Positions 55,076 to 63,338 are shown, counted from the first letter of the stretch. The stretch: 64,000 nucleotides of DNA from Aquabacter sp040049275 (GCF_040049275.1 NZ_JBDZDT010000004.1:496001-560000); one strand, 5' to 3'. Notes: generated by a model from the sequence alone, not told the origin. Made by a program: numbers and translations.

Positions 55076-55858
55076 ATGGACGATGACGATCGCCTCGGCC
55101 GCAAGGACTACGAGAAGCAGCTCAAGGTGTTCCACGGCGAGCTGGTGAAACTCCAGGAATGGGTCAAGCACACGGGCGCGAAGGTCTGCGTTCTGTTCGA
55201 GGGCCGCGACGGGGCTGGCAAGGGCGGGGTCATCAAGGCCATCACCGAGCGGGTGAGCCCGCGCACCTTCCGCGTCGTCGCCCTGCCGCCCCCCACCGAG
55301 CGCGAGAAATCCCAGATGCTGGTGCAGCGGTATCTGCCCTATCTGCCCGCTGCCGGCGAGGTCGTGATCTTCGACCGCTCCTGGTACAACCGCGCCGGCG
55401 TCGAGCGCGTCATGGGCTTCTGCACGGAGAGCGAGGTGAAGAAGTTCCTCGCCACCATCTCCCCCGTGGAGCGGGCCATCGTCGAGAGCGGGGTCGTGCT
55501 GCTGAAATACTGGCTGGAGGTGAGCCCGGACGAGCAGACCGAGCGCCTGGAGGCGCGCATCACCGACCCGCGCAAGATCTGGAAGCTCTCGCCCATGGAC
55601 CTGAAGTCCTACGGCAAGTGGGACGACTATTCCCGCGCCCGCGACGACATGTTCGCCGCCTCCGACAGCGCATGGGCGCCCTGGTACGTGGCGCGCTCCG
55701 ACGACAAGCGCCGCGCCCGCCTGAACATCATCGCGCACCTCCTCTCGAAGGTCCCCTACGAGGACGTCCCCCGTGACAAGATCAAGCTGCCCAAGCGCCA
55801 TGTCGACCGGGACGCGGCGGCCGCTTCCGCCAGGCACATGGTTCCCGAAATCCATTAG
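55076..55858 (+). CDS. ppk2: Polyphosphate kinase 2
   Basis: A 260-residue PPK2. Walker A is GRDGAGKGGVIKAI, the lid/Walker B region is FDRSWYNRAGVERVMGF, and LSPMDLKSYGKWDDYSRARD is a family signature. PPK2 transfers phosphate between polyphosphate and nucleoside di- or monophosphates. Short, single-domain form. The class (GDP/ADP or AMP preference) cannot be decided by eye. Preceded by an unknown gene and followed by a SulP transporter. Confidence 0.95.
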   Translation: MDDDDRLGRKDYEKQLKVFHGELVKLQEWVKHTGAKVCVLFEGRDGAGKGGVIKAITERVSPRTFRVVALPPPTEREKSQMLVQRYLPYLPAAGEVVIFDRSWYNRAGVERVMGFCTESEVKKFLATISPVERAIVESGVVLLKYWLEVSPDEQTERLEARITDPRKIWKLSPMDLKSYGKWDDYSRARDDMFAASDSAWAPWYVARSDDKRRARLNIIAHLLSKVPYEDVPRDKIKLPKRHVDRDAAAASARHMVPEIH

Positions 55859-55888
55859 ACGCGGGCGCCGGCCGTAGAAGGAGTGCCC

Positions 55889-57568
55889 ATGCCCGCCCGC
55901 TGGCCCGTCCTGAGCAGCTTTTCCGGCTATCGCGCCGAATGGCTGGGCCGCGATGTCATGGCGGGGCTGGCCATCGCCGCCGTCTCCGTTCCGAGCGCGC
56001 TCGCCTACCCCGCCATTGCGGGCCTCCCGCCCGAGGTGGGGCTTTATGCCAGCATGCTGGCCTTGGTGGGCTATGCGGTGTTCGGCCCCTCGCGCCTCCT
56101 CATGGTGGGGCCGGACGCGGCCACCATGACCGTGGTGGCGGCGGTGCTGGCGACGCTCCCCCTCGCCGATCCAAACCAGCGGGTGGCCGCGGCCGCGATC
56201 CTCGCCGTGGGCGTCGGCCTCCTGTGCCTCGGCGCGAGCCTCATGAAGCTCGGGGTGCTCGCCGCCTTCCTGTCGCGGCCCATTTTGGTGGGCTTCATCA
56301 GCGGCATCTCCCTCTCCATCCTCATCGGCCAGATCGGCCGCTTCACGGGCGTGAAGATCGAGGCGGAGGGGCTCATCTCGCCATTCCTGGAGCTGGCGGG
56401 CAAGGCCGGGCAGATCCACTGGCCCTCGGTGGCGCTGGGCGCGGGCATGTTCGTGGTGCTCCAGGTGATGGCCATGTGGCGCACGCTCATCCCCGGCCCC
56501 GTGGCGGTGATCATCCTCGCCACCCTCCTCTCCGCCGTGTTCGATTTCGCCGGGATGGGCATCAAGGTGGTGGGCGACATCCCCACCGGCCTGCCCGCCT
56601 TCACCTTCCCCTGGCCCGGCGGCCTGCCGCTCCAAGAGCTGGTGCAGGGCGCCGCCGCCATCTGGCTGGTGAGCTTCGGGGCCGGCATCGTCACGGCCCG
56701 CAGCTTCGGGGCGCTGGGCGGCTTCAAGGTGGATGCGGACCGGGAGCTCATCGGCTTCGGCGCCGCCAACATCGCCGCCGGCTGCTTCTCCGGCTTTCCC
56801 GTCACCTCCTCGGATTCCCGCACCGCCATCAACATGTCCGTGGGCGGCAAATCCCAGGCCGCCGGCCTCATCGCCGCCGTCGCGCTCGCCGCGCTGCTGC
56901 TGTTCCTCAACGATGCCCTGCGCTACCTGCCCGCCCCGGCGCTGGGCGCCATCCTCGTCTCCGCCGCCCTCGGCCTCATCGATCTGAAGGGCCTGCGCGA
57001 GATCTGGCGCATCAGCCGCATCGAGTTCGCCTTCGCCCTTATCGGCCTGTGGGGCGCGGTGAGCCTCGGCGTGCTCACCGGCGTCATCGTCGCCGTCTCC
57101 GCGACACTCGCTTATGTGCTGCTCCAGGAGATGCACCCCCACGACGCCATGCTGGGCCGCATTCCCGGCCGCTCCGGCTTCTTCAAGATGCACCGGCGCA
57201 AGGACGCGCAGCCGGTGCCGGGCCTCGCCGTGTGCCTCATCCAGGGCAGCGTCCTGTTCTTCAACGCCGAATATGTGCTCGCGCGCCTGGAGGCCATGGC
57301 GGCGGAGGTGCCCCCCGGCACGTGCTGGTTCGTCCTGGACGCGAGCGCCATCGCCCAGATGGACACCAGCGCCGTCGCCATGCTGGAGGAGTTCCGCGCG
57401 TCGCTTGCCGCCCGCGGCATCGCGCTCGGCCTTGCGGAGCTGCACCACGCGCCCATGGTGCTGCTGAAGCGCGCGGGCGTCCTGGAGAAGATCGGCAAGG
57501 GGATGATCTTCGAGGATCTGGAAGACATCCTCCTCGCGTTCGAAAAGTGCGCGCCCGTGGGCGCCTGA
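55889..57568 (+). CDS. SulP family anion transporter with STAS domain
   Basis: A 559-residue transporter with about ten to twelve hydrophobic helices. The SulP signature PSALAYPAIAGLPPEVGLYA is near residue 35, and SGFPVTSSDSRTAINMSVGG lies about residue 300. The C-terminal STAS domain (LDASAIAQMDTSAVAMLEEF) has the phosphorylatable-serine-type loop. It carries sulfate, bicarbonate or another anion. The ATG at 55889 has AAGGAG six bases upstream; a GTG at 55883 is less suitable. Confidence 0.9.
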   Translation: MPARWPVLSSFSGYRAEWLGRDVMAGLAIAAVSVPSALAYPAIAGLPPEVGLYASMLALVGYAVFGPSRLLMVGPDAATMTVVAAVLATLPLADPNQRVAAAAILAVGVGLLCLGASLMKLGVLAAFLSRPILVGFISGISLSILIGQIGRFTGVKIEAEGLISPFLELAGKAGQIHWPSVALGAGMFVVLQVMAMWRTLIPGPVAVIILATLLSAVFDFAGMGIKVVGDIPTGLPAFTFPWPGGLPLQELVQGAAAIWLVSFGAGIVTARSFGALGGFKVDADRELIGFGAANIAAGCFSGFPVTSSDSRTAINMSVGGKSQAAGLIAAVALAALLLFLNDALRYLPAPALGAILVSAALGLIDLKGLREIWRISRIEFAFALIGLWGAVSLGVLTGVIVAVSATLAYVLLQEMHPHDAMLGRIPGRSGFFKMHRRKDAQPVPGLAVCLIQGSVLFFNAEYVLARLEAMAAEVPPGTCWFVLDASAIAQMDTSAVAMLEEFRASLAARGIALGLAELHHAPMVLLKRAGVLEKIGKGMIFEDLEDILLAFEKCAPVGA

Positions 57569-57664
57569 AGGCCCTCATCGCCGCGATCCCCCGCGCCCCG
57601 CACCGCCGCCGCCTTGCCCCCGCCGCCCCGCCCTCTATCCTTCCCGGCCCACCCGGAGGACACC

Positions 57665-58054
57665 ATGCCCGACGCCCCCGCCGCCCGCGCGCAGACCGTC
57701 AACCACATCGCCATCTCGGTCTCGAACCTGCAGCGCTCGAAGGATTGGTATTGCGCCACGTTCGGCCTGAAAATCATCCAGGAGAGCGCGTCGAGCGTGC
57801 TGCTGGGCTTCGGCGAGAGCATGCTGGTGCTGCGGGAGGAAGGGGTGCCGGGCACCATCTCCCACTTCATGCTCGGCATCGACGATTACGATGCGGGCCG
57901 GCTGGAGGCCGCGCTCCGCGCCGCCGGCCTCGACCCCCAGAAGGATTCCGACAGCTTCCATGTGCGCGACCCGGACGGGCTGAACGTGCAGGTGGGAGAC
58001 CGGGGCCTGGGGCTCGCGCAGGGCATCGTGGAGAACGGGTTCAGGATGCGGTGA
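57665..58054 (+). CDS. VOC-superfamily (glyoxalase/dioxygenase) protein
   Basis: A 129-residue single VOC domain. NHIAISVSNLQRSKDWYCAT carries the first metal-His, ISHFMLGIDDYDAGRLEAAL the next region, and FHVRDPDGLNVQVGDRG the C-terminal DPDGxxxQ motif. Two VOC beta-alpha-beta units are complete. A GGAGGACACC ribosome-binding site precedes the ATG. A decayed second copy lies at 59139-59486. Substrate unknown. Confidence 0.88.
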   Translation: MPDAPAARAQTVNHIAISVSNLQRSKDWYCATFGLKIIQESASSVLLGFGESMLVLREEGVPGTISHFMLGIDDYDAGRLEAALRAAGLDPQKDSDSFHVRDPDGLNVQVGDRGLGLAQGIVENGFRMR

Positions 58055-58117
58055 GATGGCGGGCCCGCCCTTGCGCAATGGCCCCCCCGCCCCAAAATCT
58101 CATGGAGAGATCTGGAG

Positions 58118-59098
58118 ATGAGCGTGGCGTCACCGTTCGAGGGTTATGAGGTGGAAGGGGCCCTGCGCCCCGAGGCGCGGGCCTATGGGTTCGATCTGGA
58201 CCGCACCCTGTCCGCTGTGGTGGCAGTGGAGGCGCGCATTCCGCCCGATGCCTTCACCGCCGAGATGCTGGGCACGGAGCGGCTCGGCAACGGAACGGTG
58301 ATCGGGCCGAACGGCCTCGTCCTCACCATCGGCTATCTCATCACCGAGGCCGAGCACGTGGTGCTCACCCGCAACGACGGCGCGCGCATTCCCGCCCACC
58401 CCCTCGGCATCGACCCGGTAACGGGCTTCGGCCTCCTCCAGGCGCTGGAGCCGCTTGGCCTGCCGGCCCTGCCGCTCGCCAATTCCCGCGCGCTGGAGGA
58501 GGGCGCCCCCGTCATCATCGCCGGCGCGGGCGGGCAGGCCCATGCGGCGGCGGGGCAGCTTCTGGTGCGCATGCCCTTCGCCGGATACTGGGAATATCTG
58601 CTTGAGAACGCCCTGATGACGGAGCCGGCCCACCCGCACTGGAGTGGGGCCGCGCTCATCACCTCCTCGGGCGAGCTGGCCGGCGTCGGCTCCCTGCTTC
58701 TGGAGCGCCAGTCCCGCCACGGGCGGGCGCCCATCAACATGTTCGTGCCCACCGAACTTCTGCCCCCCATCCTCGACGACCTCGCCCGCGGCCGCCCGGC
58801 CCATCCCCCGCGCCCCTGGCTCGGCGTGCTCGCGCAGGAGCGCGGCGCGCGGGTGCTGGTGGCCGGCGTCTCCCCACGCGGCCCCGCCGCCCGCGCAGAG
58901 CTGCGCCCCGGGGATCTGATCCTCGCCGTTGCCGGCGCGGAGGTCTCAAGCCTCGCGGGCTTCTACACGGCCCTGTGGGCGCAGGGCGCGCCGGGGGTCG
59001 TCATCCCGCTCAAGGTGCAGCGGGATGAGGATGTGTTCGAGGTGGAGATCCGGTCTGTGGATCGGGCGGGGTTGCTGAGGAAGCCGCGGTTGAATTGA
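58118..59098 (+). CDS. HtrA/S1C-like protein with PDZ domain, catalytic His and Asp lost
   Basis: A 326-residue protein with the trypsin-like HtrA fold (residues about 25-220) and one PDZ domain (about 230-320; RPWLGVLAQERGARVLVAGV then RAELRPGDLILAVAGAE). In active HtrA the His is in a TNNHVV-type segment; here the aligned site is TIGYLIT with Tyr73. The usual DLAVL Asp aligns with DPVTGFGLL (Gly103). The Ser survives in HWSGAAL (Ser176), but the GNSGG loop is altered. No signal peptide is seen. It is probably a non-proteolytic binding or chaperone-like protein. Confidence 0.8.
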   Translation: MSVASPFEGYEVEGALRPEARAYGFDLDRTLSAVVAVEARIPPDAFTAEMLGTERLGNGTVIGPNGLVLTIGYLITEAEHVVLTRNDGARIPAHPLGIDPVTGFGLLQALEPLGLPALPLANSRALEEGAPVIIAGAGGQAHAAAGQLLVRMPFAGYWEYLLENALMTEPAHPHWSGAALITSSGELAGVGSLLLERQSRHGRAPINMFVPTELLPPILDDLARGRPAHPPRPWLGVLAQERGARVLVAGVSPRGPAARAELRPGDLILAVAGAEVSSLAGFYTALWAQGAPGVVIPLKVQRDEDVFEVEIRSVDRAGLLRKPRLN

Positions 59099-59138
59099 GG
59101 GGTGGGAGCCCCTTCTCAGAAAGGAAGGGTATGTTGGA

Positions 59139-59486
59139 TATCCAGACTTCGGCGAGAGTGCCGGATGCGCATATGTTATCCGGATCATCGTTCACGTCCT
59201 TTTGGGCATCGACGGCTACGATGTGGGGCGGCTGGAGGTAGTACTCCGTGTCGCGGGCCTCGAGCCCCAGAAAGATCTCGACAGCCTCCACTTGAGCTAT
59301 CCGGACGGCCTCAGTGTGCAGGTGGGGCAGCCGAGGCCGGGGACTTCGCACGAGATTTCTGAGACAGGTTCAGGGTGTGGTGCGAAGCCTCTTTGCAGAG
59401 GGCTGTCGCAGAAGAAGCTGAATGGTGCACGATACTTTGGCCGACAATGGAACTGCATTCCCATTGAAGACGAAAATTTGCCGTAG
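59139..59486 (+). pseudogene. Decayed VOC-protein copy
   Basis: The frame from about 59139 to the TAG at 59484 encodes DFGES..., then LGIDGYDVGRLEVVLRVAGL, EPQKDLDSLHLSYPDGL and SVQVGQPRPG. This matches GFGES..., LGIDDYDAGRLEAALRAAGL, DPQKDSDSFHVRDPDGL and NVQVGDRGLG of the intact VOC protein at 57665. The N-terminal half is missing, about nine bases are deleted in-frame after FGES, and no start codon is in frame. The C-terminus runs on into unrelated sequence. A dead, partly deleted duplicate. Confidence 0.8.
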
Positions 59487-59691
59487 ACGTACGTGTTTAA
59501 AGAAATAATCGATCACAGCTCCAATCCTATCCACCGCAATCTTCTAAAATAAATCGTCCATGGCCTCTTTCTCATTAGTCATTATTGTGGTGATTTAGAT
59601 AGTGCACCGTGTGCGCACAAGATGCGATTCGCGAATATATTAAGAACTTAAACCCCGCCCTGTTTGCAGCGGCGCATTTGAGGATTGAGCG
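59487..59691. other. AT-rich leader of the GNAT-PIN island
   Basis: Sequence becomes visibly AT-rich here. No gene is supported. A 10-base palindrome ATTCGCGAAT (59627-59636) lies 56 bases before the GTG start of the island's first gene and could be a regulator site; GAGGA just before the start may be the ribosome-binding site. Confidence 0.4.
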
Positions 59692-61854
59692 GTGAAGTGC
59701 GTTCAATTCACTATTGAGAAAGATTCGGAAGTATTGACGTCCATTCTTCGGGAGATTCAGGCACTTGCCGATTCCGAAAGAAACGCGCTGGGCTTTCTTC
59801 CGGGTGTGGCTTTTGAAGAGGCTATCGGGCGACAACGTTTAATTGCGGCGATGGCGGAAAACAGCGGCGTTCGCACCTTCGCAGGATACCTCCTTTACAG
59901 CGGAGTGTTCCCAAATGCGAAAATTCAACAAATCGCGGCGGTTCCAAAATTTCGAAAGAAAGGCGCGGCGGCCGCGTTAATGACTGCGCTTGTTTCCGAG
60001 CTCGAACGCTTAGGGTTCATGTCGATTCGCGCGGATATAGCTTCGGATCTTCCCGCGGCGCTCACGTTCTACGCGAGACATGGATTCGAGCGCGTTCGCG
60101 AGCGTGCCGGGGGGCAAGTGCGCAACAGAACGATTGTCATCCACTCTCGATGGCTGGAATCGGACAACCTGTTCACTCTTGCTTCGGTTAAGCCTGAGCC
60201 AAGCGTCGAACTGGGCTTTCGGCATCGGGATCCCGGGAAAATTCCCGTATTTGCCTTCGATTTAAATGTATACTTTGATCTCGTGAGAGAGCGTGACCAG
60301 TCAAATCGTGCGCGCCGCCTTTTCGGCGAAGCTCTCGGTCATAGTATCCGACTTGCCGTTGCCGATGAATTTGTCATGGAGCTTCGAAAGACTTCGAAGG
60401 GAACTTCAGCTGATCCAGTCCTTCAAATGGCACTTCAGCTTCCCCGCTTGCCCAAATCGGACATTACGGAAATCGATCAACTGTCCGCTCAGATCTACGA
60501 CGTGGTGTTCGTGAAGCCAAACGCGAAAGGAGTTGGAACAGATCAGGCCAAGAGTGATGCTAGGCATATAGCTCACGCTGCAATCTCTCGGGCTTCTGCG
60601 TTCATTACCCGTGATGGACCTATATTGAACGCACGGAATGAACTTCTTACACGATTCGGCATTGACGTAGCGACCGTTGAGGAGGTTTTGGATCTCCTTC
60701 CCTCGGAGCCGTTTGCTTCTAGTTCGATTCCTCTTCGTGGCGAAGGCTTTGAGGTGGGGTCGATCGATACCCCACAGCTGTTGCAGTATCTTCTGGGTGA
60801 AAAAATTCCGGGAGGAATTGTCTCGGAGTTCGCGGATGCTCGATCGCCGATAACCTTTGTTCGCCGTGAGGCAATTCGGTGTGATGGCCGGATTGTGGCC
60901 GTGGGTGCGTTGGTCCTACCGAAAAGCATCGACCCCGTCGCTCGGATGATCATTCACGTCCGACATGAGCACCAAGACGCCGAGTTATTCGGGGACTATC
61001 TATTGGATACTCTGGTCCGTGCGGCGTGTGAAAGTGCTGCGGTCACGATTGAGTTAGTTCATTTATTGGGGCAGCCGATCGTAAATGGCTTGGCAGTTAC
61101 TAGGGGATTTCACAGAAGCGCCAACATGGCAGTGTTCTCCAAGATTGCTGTCGGTAGGCCGTTTACAGCAACTACATGGTCAACAGTGGTTCAACATGTT
61201 CGCCGTCGAACTGGATTAGCTCTTCCGGATGTAGTGCCTTCCTTATCGGGAAGCGGCGAAATTGATATTCGTACACCGATGGGAGCTTCCAAGAGGGTCA
61301 GCGCAGCCACACTGGAAAATCTGTTAGGGCCGACGATATTCGTTTGGCCTGGTTGCGATGGTGTAATCGCGCCAATTACACGCGCCTACGCTGATGAGTT
61401 GCTCGGAACGGCTATACAAGCCCGCCTTGCATTTATTGCGAACCGTGATGCCGCCTTCCTTTCTCAGCGAGGCTACGTTAACACTCCTCGGACTGCGAAG
61501 CAGATGCGCGCTGGTGCGCCGATACTCTTCTATGAGTCGAAGGGTAAGGGAAATGGGCGGGGAGCAGTGGTGGCAGTTGCACGCATCGTTAATTCGGTTG
61601 TCCTTCCTAAGTCGAAGGTAAATCCAAAATCGGATAAACGATTAGTGATTGATAATGTCGATGGGTTTTCATCGAGTGATGACGTGCTTCTGACGACATT
61701 CGATAATCTTATGGCTTTCCCGAATCCGGTAGAATTCAAAGAACTCAGGAAATTTGATGCAGTAGGAAGAGCCAATCTTGTATCCGCTGTCTCGCTCCCA
61801 AGTGAGAAGATTACATCAATTCTCACTCTAGGTTGGGCCGGTGATAAAGTTTAA
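59692..61854 (+). CDS. Multidomain GNAT-PIN-(GNAT-like)-PUA/ASCH-like protein
   Basis: A 720-residue protein starting with GTG. Residues 1-155 are a GNAT acetyltransferase (IQQIAAVPKFRKKGAAAALM has the acetyl-CoA RxxGxA loop at 88-93; FYARHGFERV closes the fold). Residues 183-335 look like a PIN nuclease, with acidic positions D190 (FAFDLNVYFDL), D225/E226/E230, D289 (DARHIAHAAISRASAFITRD) and D308. Residues about 375-490 may be a second GNAT-like fold without a clear CoA loop. Residues about 555-715 (GVIAPITRAYADELLG; RAGAPILFYESKGKGNGRGA) resemble PUA/ASCH-type domains. Base composition differs sharply from the surroundings. It overlaps the next gene by 14 bases. An RNA-directed toxin or modification enzyme is the best guess; no identical described system is known to me. 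Confidence 0.75.
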   Translation: MKCVQFTIEKDSEVLTSILREIQALADSERNALGFLPGVAFEEAIGRQRLIAAMAENSGVRTFAGYLLYSGVFPNAKIQQIAAVPKFRKKGAAAALMTALVSELERLGFMSIRADIASDLPAALTFYARHGFERVRERAGGQVRNRTIVIHSRWLESDNLFTLASVKPEPSVELGFRHRDPGKIPVFAFDLNVYFDLVRERDQSNRARRLFGEALGHSIRLAVADEFVMELRKTSKGTSADPVLQMALQLPRLPKSDITEIDQLSAQIYDVVFVKPNAKGVGTDQAKSDARHIAHAAISRASAFITRDGPILNARNELLTRFGIDVATVEEVLDLLPSEPFASSSIPLRGEGFEVGSIDTPQLLQYLLGEKIPGGIVSEFADARSPITFVRREAIRCDGRIVAVGALVLPKSIDPVARMIIHVRHEHQDAELFGDYLLDTLVRAACESAAVTIELVHLLGQPIVNGLAVTRGFHRSANMAVFSKIAVGRPFTATTWSTVVQHVRRRTGLALPDVVPSLSGSGEIDIRTPMGASKRVSAATLENLLGPTIFVWPGCDGVIAPITRAYADELLGTAIQARLAFIANRDAAFLSQRGYVNTPRTAKQMRAGAPILFYESKGKGNGRGAVVAVARIVNSVVLPKSKVNPKSDKRLVIDNVDGFSSSDDVLLTTFDNLMAFPNPVEFKELRKFDAVGRANLVSAVSLPSEKITSILTLGWAGDKV

Positions 61855-62275
61855 TGAGGCGATTATATCGATTCGACCTAACTTCGCTGAGGCAATCATA
61901 GCTGGTGAGAAGACGGTTGAGTTGCGTCGTCGAATCCCTCCTATCGAGATCGGCACACGGCTCTGGATTTATGCGACCAAGCCGGTGGGGGCCGTGATCG
62001 GGTCAGCGGTAGTTAAAGACATTTTCCGCGGCTTGCCCGAGGATATTTGGGACAAGGGCGGAAATTTATCGAGGGTGGATCGGGCAGATTTCGATATCTA
62101 CTTCGCCGGTGCGGTTGAGGCAATTGGGCTTTTATTGTGGCAGGCGCGGCGTGGGCATCCTGTTTCAATCGAGAAGCTTAGATCTATCCGCGCCGGATTT
62201 CATCCGCCTCAGGTAATTTTGAGAATTACAGATGAGGAGGCATCTTTTATTAGGAAAGAGATGCGACTGGACTAG
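61841..62275 (+). CDS. ASCH-domain protein
   Basis: A 144-residue single-domain ASCH protein. The signature is ISIRPNFAEAIIAGEKTVEL then RRRIPPIEIGTRLWIYATKP, and VGAVIGSAVVKDIF follows. ASCH domains bind RNA or modified bases, and one characterised member, YqfB, hydrolyses N4-acetylcytidine. It starts with GTG inside the end of the GNAT-PIN gene, in a different frame, so the two are translationally coupled. A partner, antidote or deacetylase role to the GNAT part is an attractive inference, not shown. Confidence 0.85.
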   Translation: MIKFNEAIISIRPNFAEAIIAGEKTVELRRRIPPIEIGTRLWIYATKPVGAVIGSAVVKDIFRGLPEDIWDKGGNLSRVDRADFDIYFAGAVEAIGLLLWQARRGHPVSIEKLRSIRAGFHPPQVILRITDEEASFIRKEMRLD

Positions 62276-62501
62276 GAATATCGAGTGGTTAAGTCGGCCA
62301 CGGCCGATAACGTGGCGAAAGTGCTGCGTAGGATTTCGTCACTCGGTTAAGGCGCCTGTGGTGCGAAAGGCGTATGCCGTGCACGAGCATCTTCCCAAGG
62401 CGGCCACTTCTGGATTTTATGGGGAGTCCGTTAAGCGCAAGGCTCGGTGTCAACGACAATGGGCGGATAAAGCTCCGCTGCTGTAACGTGGCAGTTGCTT
62501 C
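62276..62501. other. Gene-free tail of the AT-rich island
   Basis: About 226 bases between the ASCH gene and the convergent trmB end. Small frames here have no ribosome-binding site or recognisable product. No tRNA, integrase, direct repeat or insertion-sequence end was noticed. Confidence 0.5.
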
Positions 62502-63266
62502 CTATCCCTTCTCAAACACCAAATACGTCCCCCTTCTCCCCGCCTCCAGCGCCTTCGCCTCATAGCGCGTCCCCGGCCAGCCCTGAAACGGCGTGCGCCA
62601 GTCGTCCGCCCGTTCCGCCGTCCAGCGGAAGGCCCCGTGGGCGCGCACTTCGCGGAGCGTCCAGTCCACATAATGGGGCACGTCGCTGGCGAAGCGGAAC
62701 AGGCCGCCCGGCGCCAAGGCGCGGGCCATGAGGCTGAGGTTCTCCGCCCGCACGAAGCGGCGCTTCCAGTGGCGGCGCTTGGGCCAGGGGTCGGGATAGA
62801 GGAGGTCCACGCGGGAGAGGCACCCGGCCGGCAGGCGCGCGAGCACGAGGGCCGCGTCATCGTCGAACACCCGCACGTTCGAGAGGCCGGAGGCGTCAAG
62901 GTCCGTGAGGGCGCGCGTCATGCCGTTCAGGAACGGCTCCACCCCGAGGAACCCCGCCTCGGGCGCGCGGGCGGCCTCGGAGATGAGGTGCTCGCCGCCG
63001 CCGAAGCCGATCTCGAGGTTCAGCCGCGCGGGCGGGCGCCCGTCCGCGCCTGCGAACAAGGCGAAGGGGTCGGCGAGCTGGTCGAGGGAGAGGCGGTAGC
63101 GGCCGATGAGCCGGGCATGGGCCTGCGCCTGCAAGGGCCGCAGCGCCTTGCCCACCCGGCGGCCGTGGAACGAGGCGATCTGGCCGGTCTCGGGGTCCCG
63201 GCGCGGGCCGGGAAGGGCGGTGACGGGGTCGTTCGTTTTATCGTCCGCGTCGGGTTTCACGGACAT
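62502..63266 (-). CDS. trmB: tRNA (guanine-N7-)-methyltransferase
   Basis: A 254-residue class I methylase that forms m7G46 in tRNA. The SAM motif is LEIGFGGGEHL, followed by the TrmB signature YPDPWPKRRHWKRRF and FRFASDVPHYVDWTL. A charged N-terminal extension (MSVKPDADDKTND...) is common in alphaproteobacteria. It lies downstream of metK on the same strand, separated by a terminator hairpin, so it may have its own promoter or partial read-through. Confidence 0.95.
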   Translation of the reverse strand: MSVKPDADDKTNDPVTALPGPRRDPETGQIASFHGRRVGKALRPLQAQAHARLIGRYRLSLDQLADPFALFAGADGRPPARLNLEIGFGGGEHLISEAARAPEAGFLGVEPFLNGMTRALTDLDASGLSNVRVFDDDAALVLARLPAGCLSRVDLLYPDPWPKRRHWKRRFVRAENLSLMARALAPGGLFRFASDVPHYVDWTLREVRAHGAFRWTAERADDWRTPFQGWPGTRYEAKALEAGRRGTYLVFEKG

Positions 63267-63312
63267 GGAGACGTCCTGGTCATTCGGGTCGTACGAGGCC
63301 GTTATAAACGCA

Positions 63313-63338
63313 AAACAGGGCCTCTACGGGCCCTGTTT
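63313..63338 (-). terminator. Rho-independent terminator of metK
   Basis: Perfect 10-bp stem AAACAGGGCC/GGCCCTGTTT with a six-base loop, 48 bases after the metK stop; on the minus strand it runs into TTTTGCGTTTAT. Confidence 0.8.

Noticed and set aside
54326..57448. A 1040-residue minus-strand open frame
   Set aside because: It is antisense to the unknown gene, PPK2 and SulP, all clearly coding on the plus strand. Composition (Gly/Ala/His/Asp-rich) is that of a shadow frame.
55939..58149. A 736-residue plus-strand frame over SulP and VOC genes
   Set aside because: Arg/His/Gly-rich shadow frame with no motifs, and it is not the frame of either recognised gene.
62232..62486. Small plus-strand frame after the ASCH gene
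   Set aside because: It begins inside the ASCH gene, lacks a ribosome-binding site and has no recognisable family.
59487..62501. Insertion sequence or prophage as the source of the island
   Set aside because: No transposase, integrase, phage structural gene or flanking terminal repeat was found. Origin by transfer is inferred from composition only.
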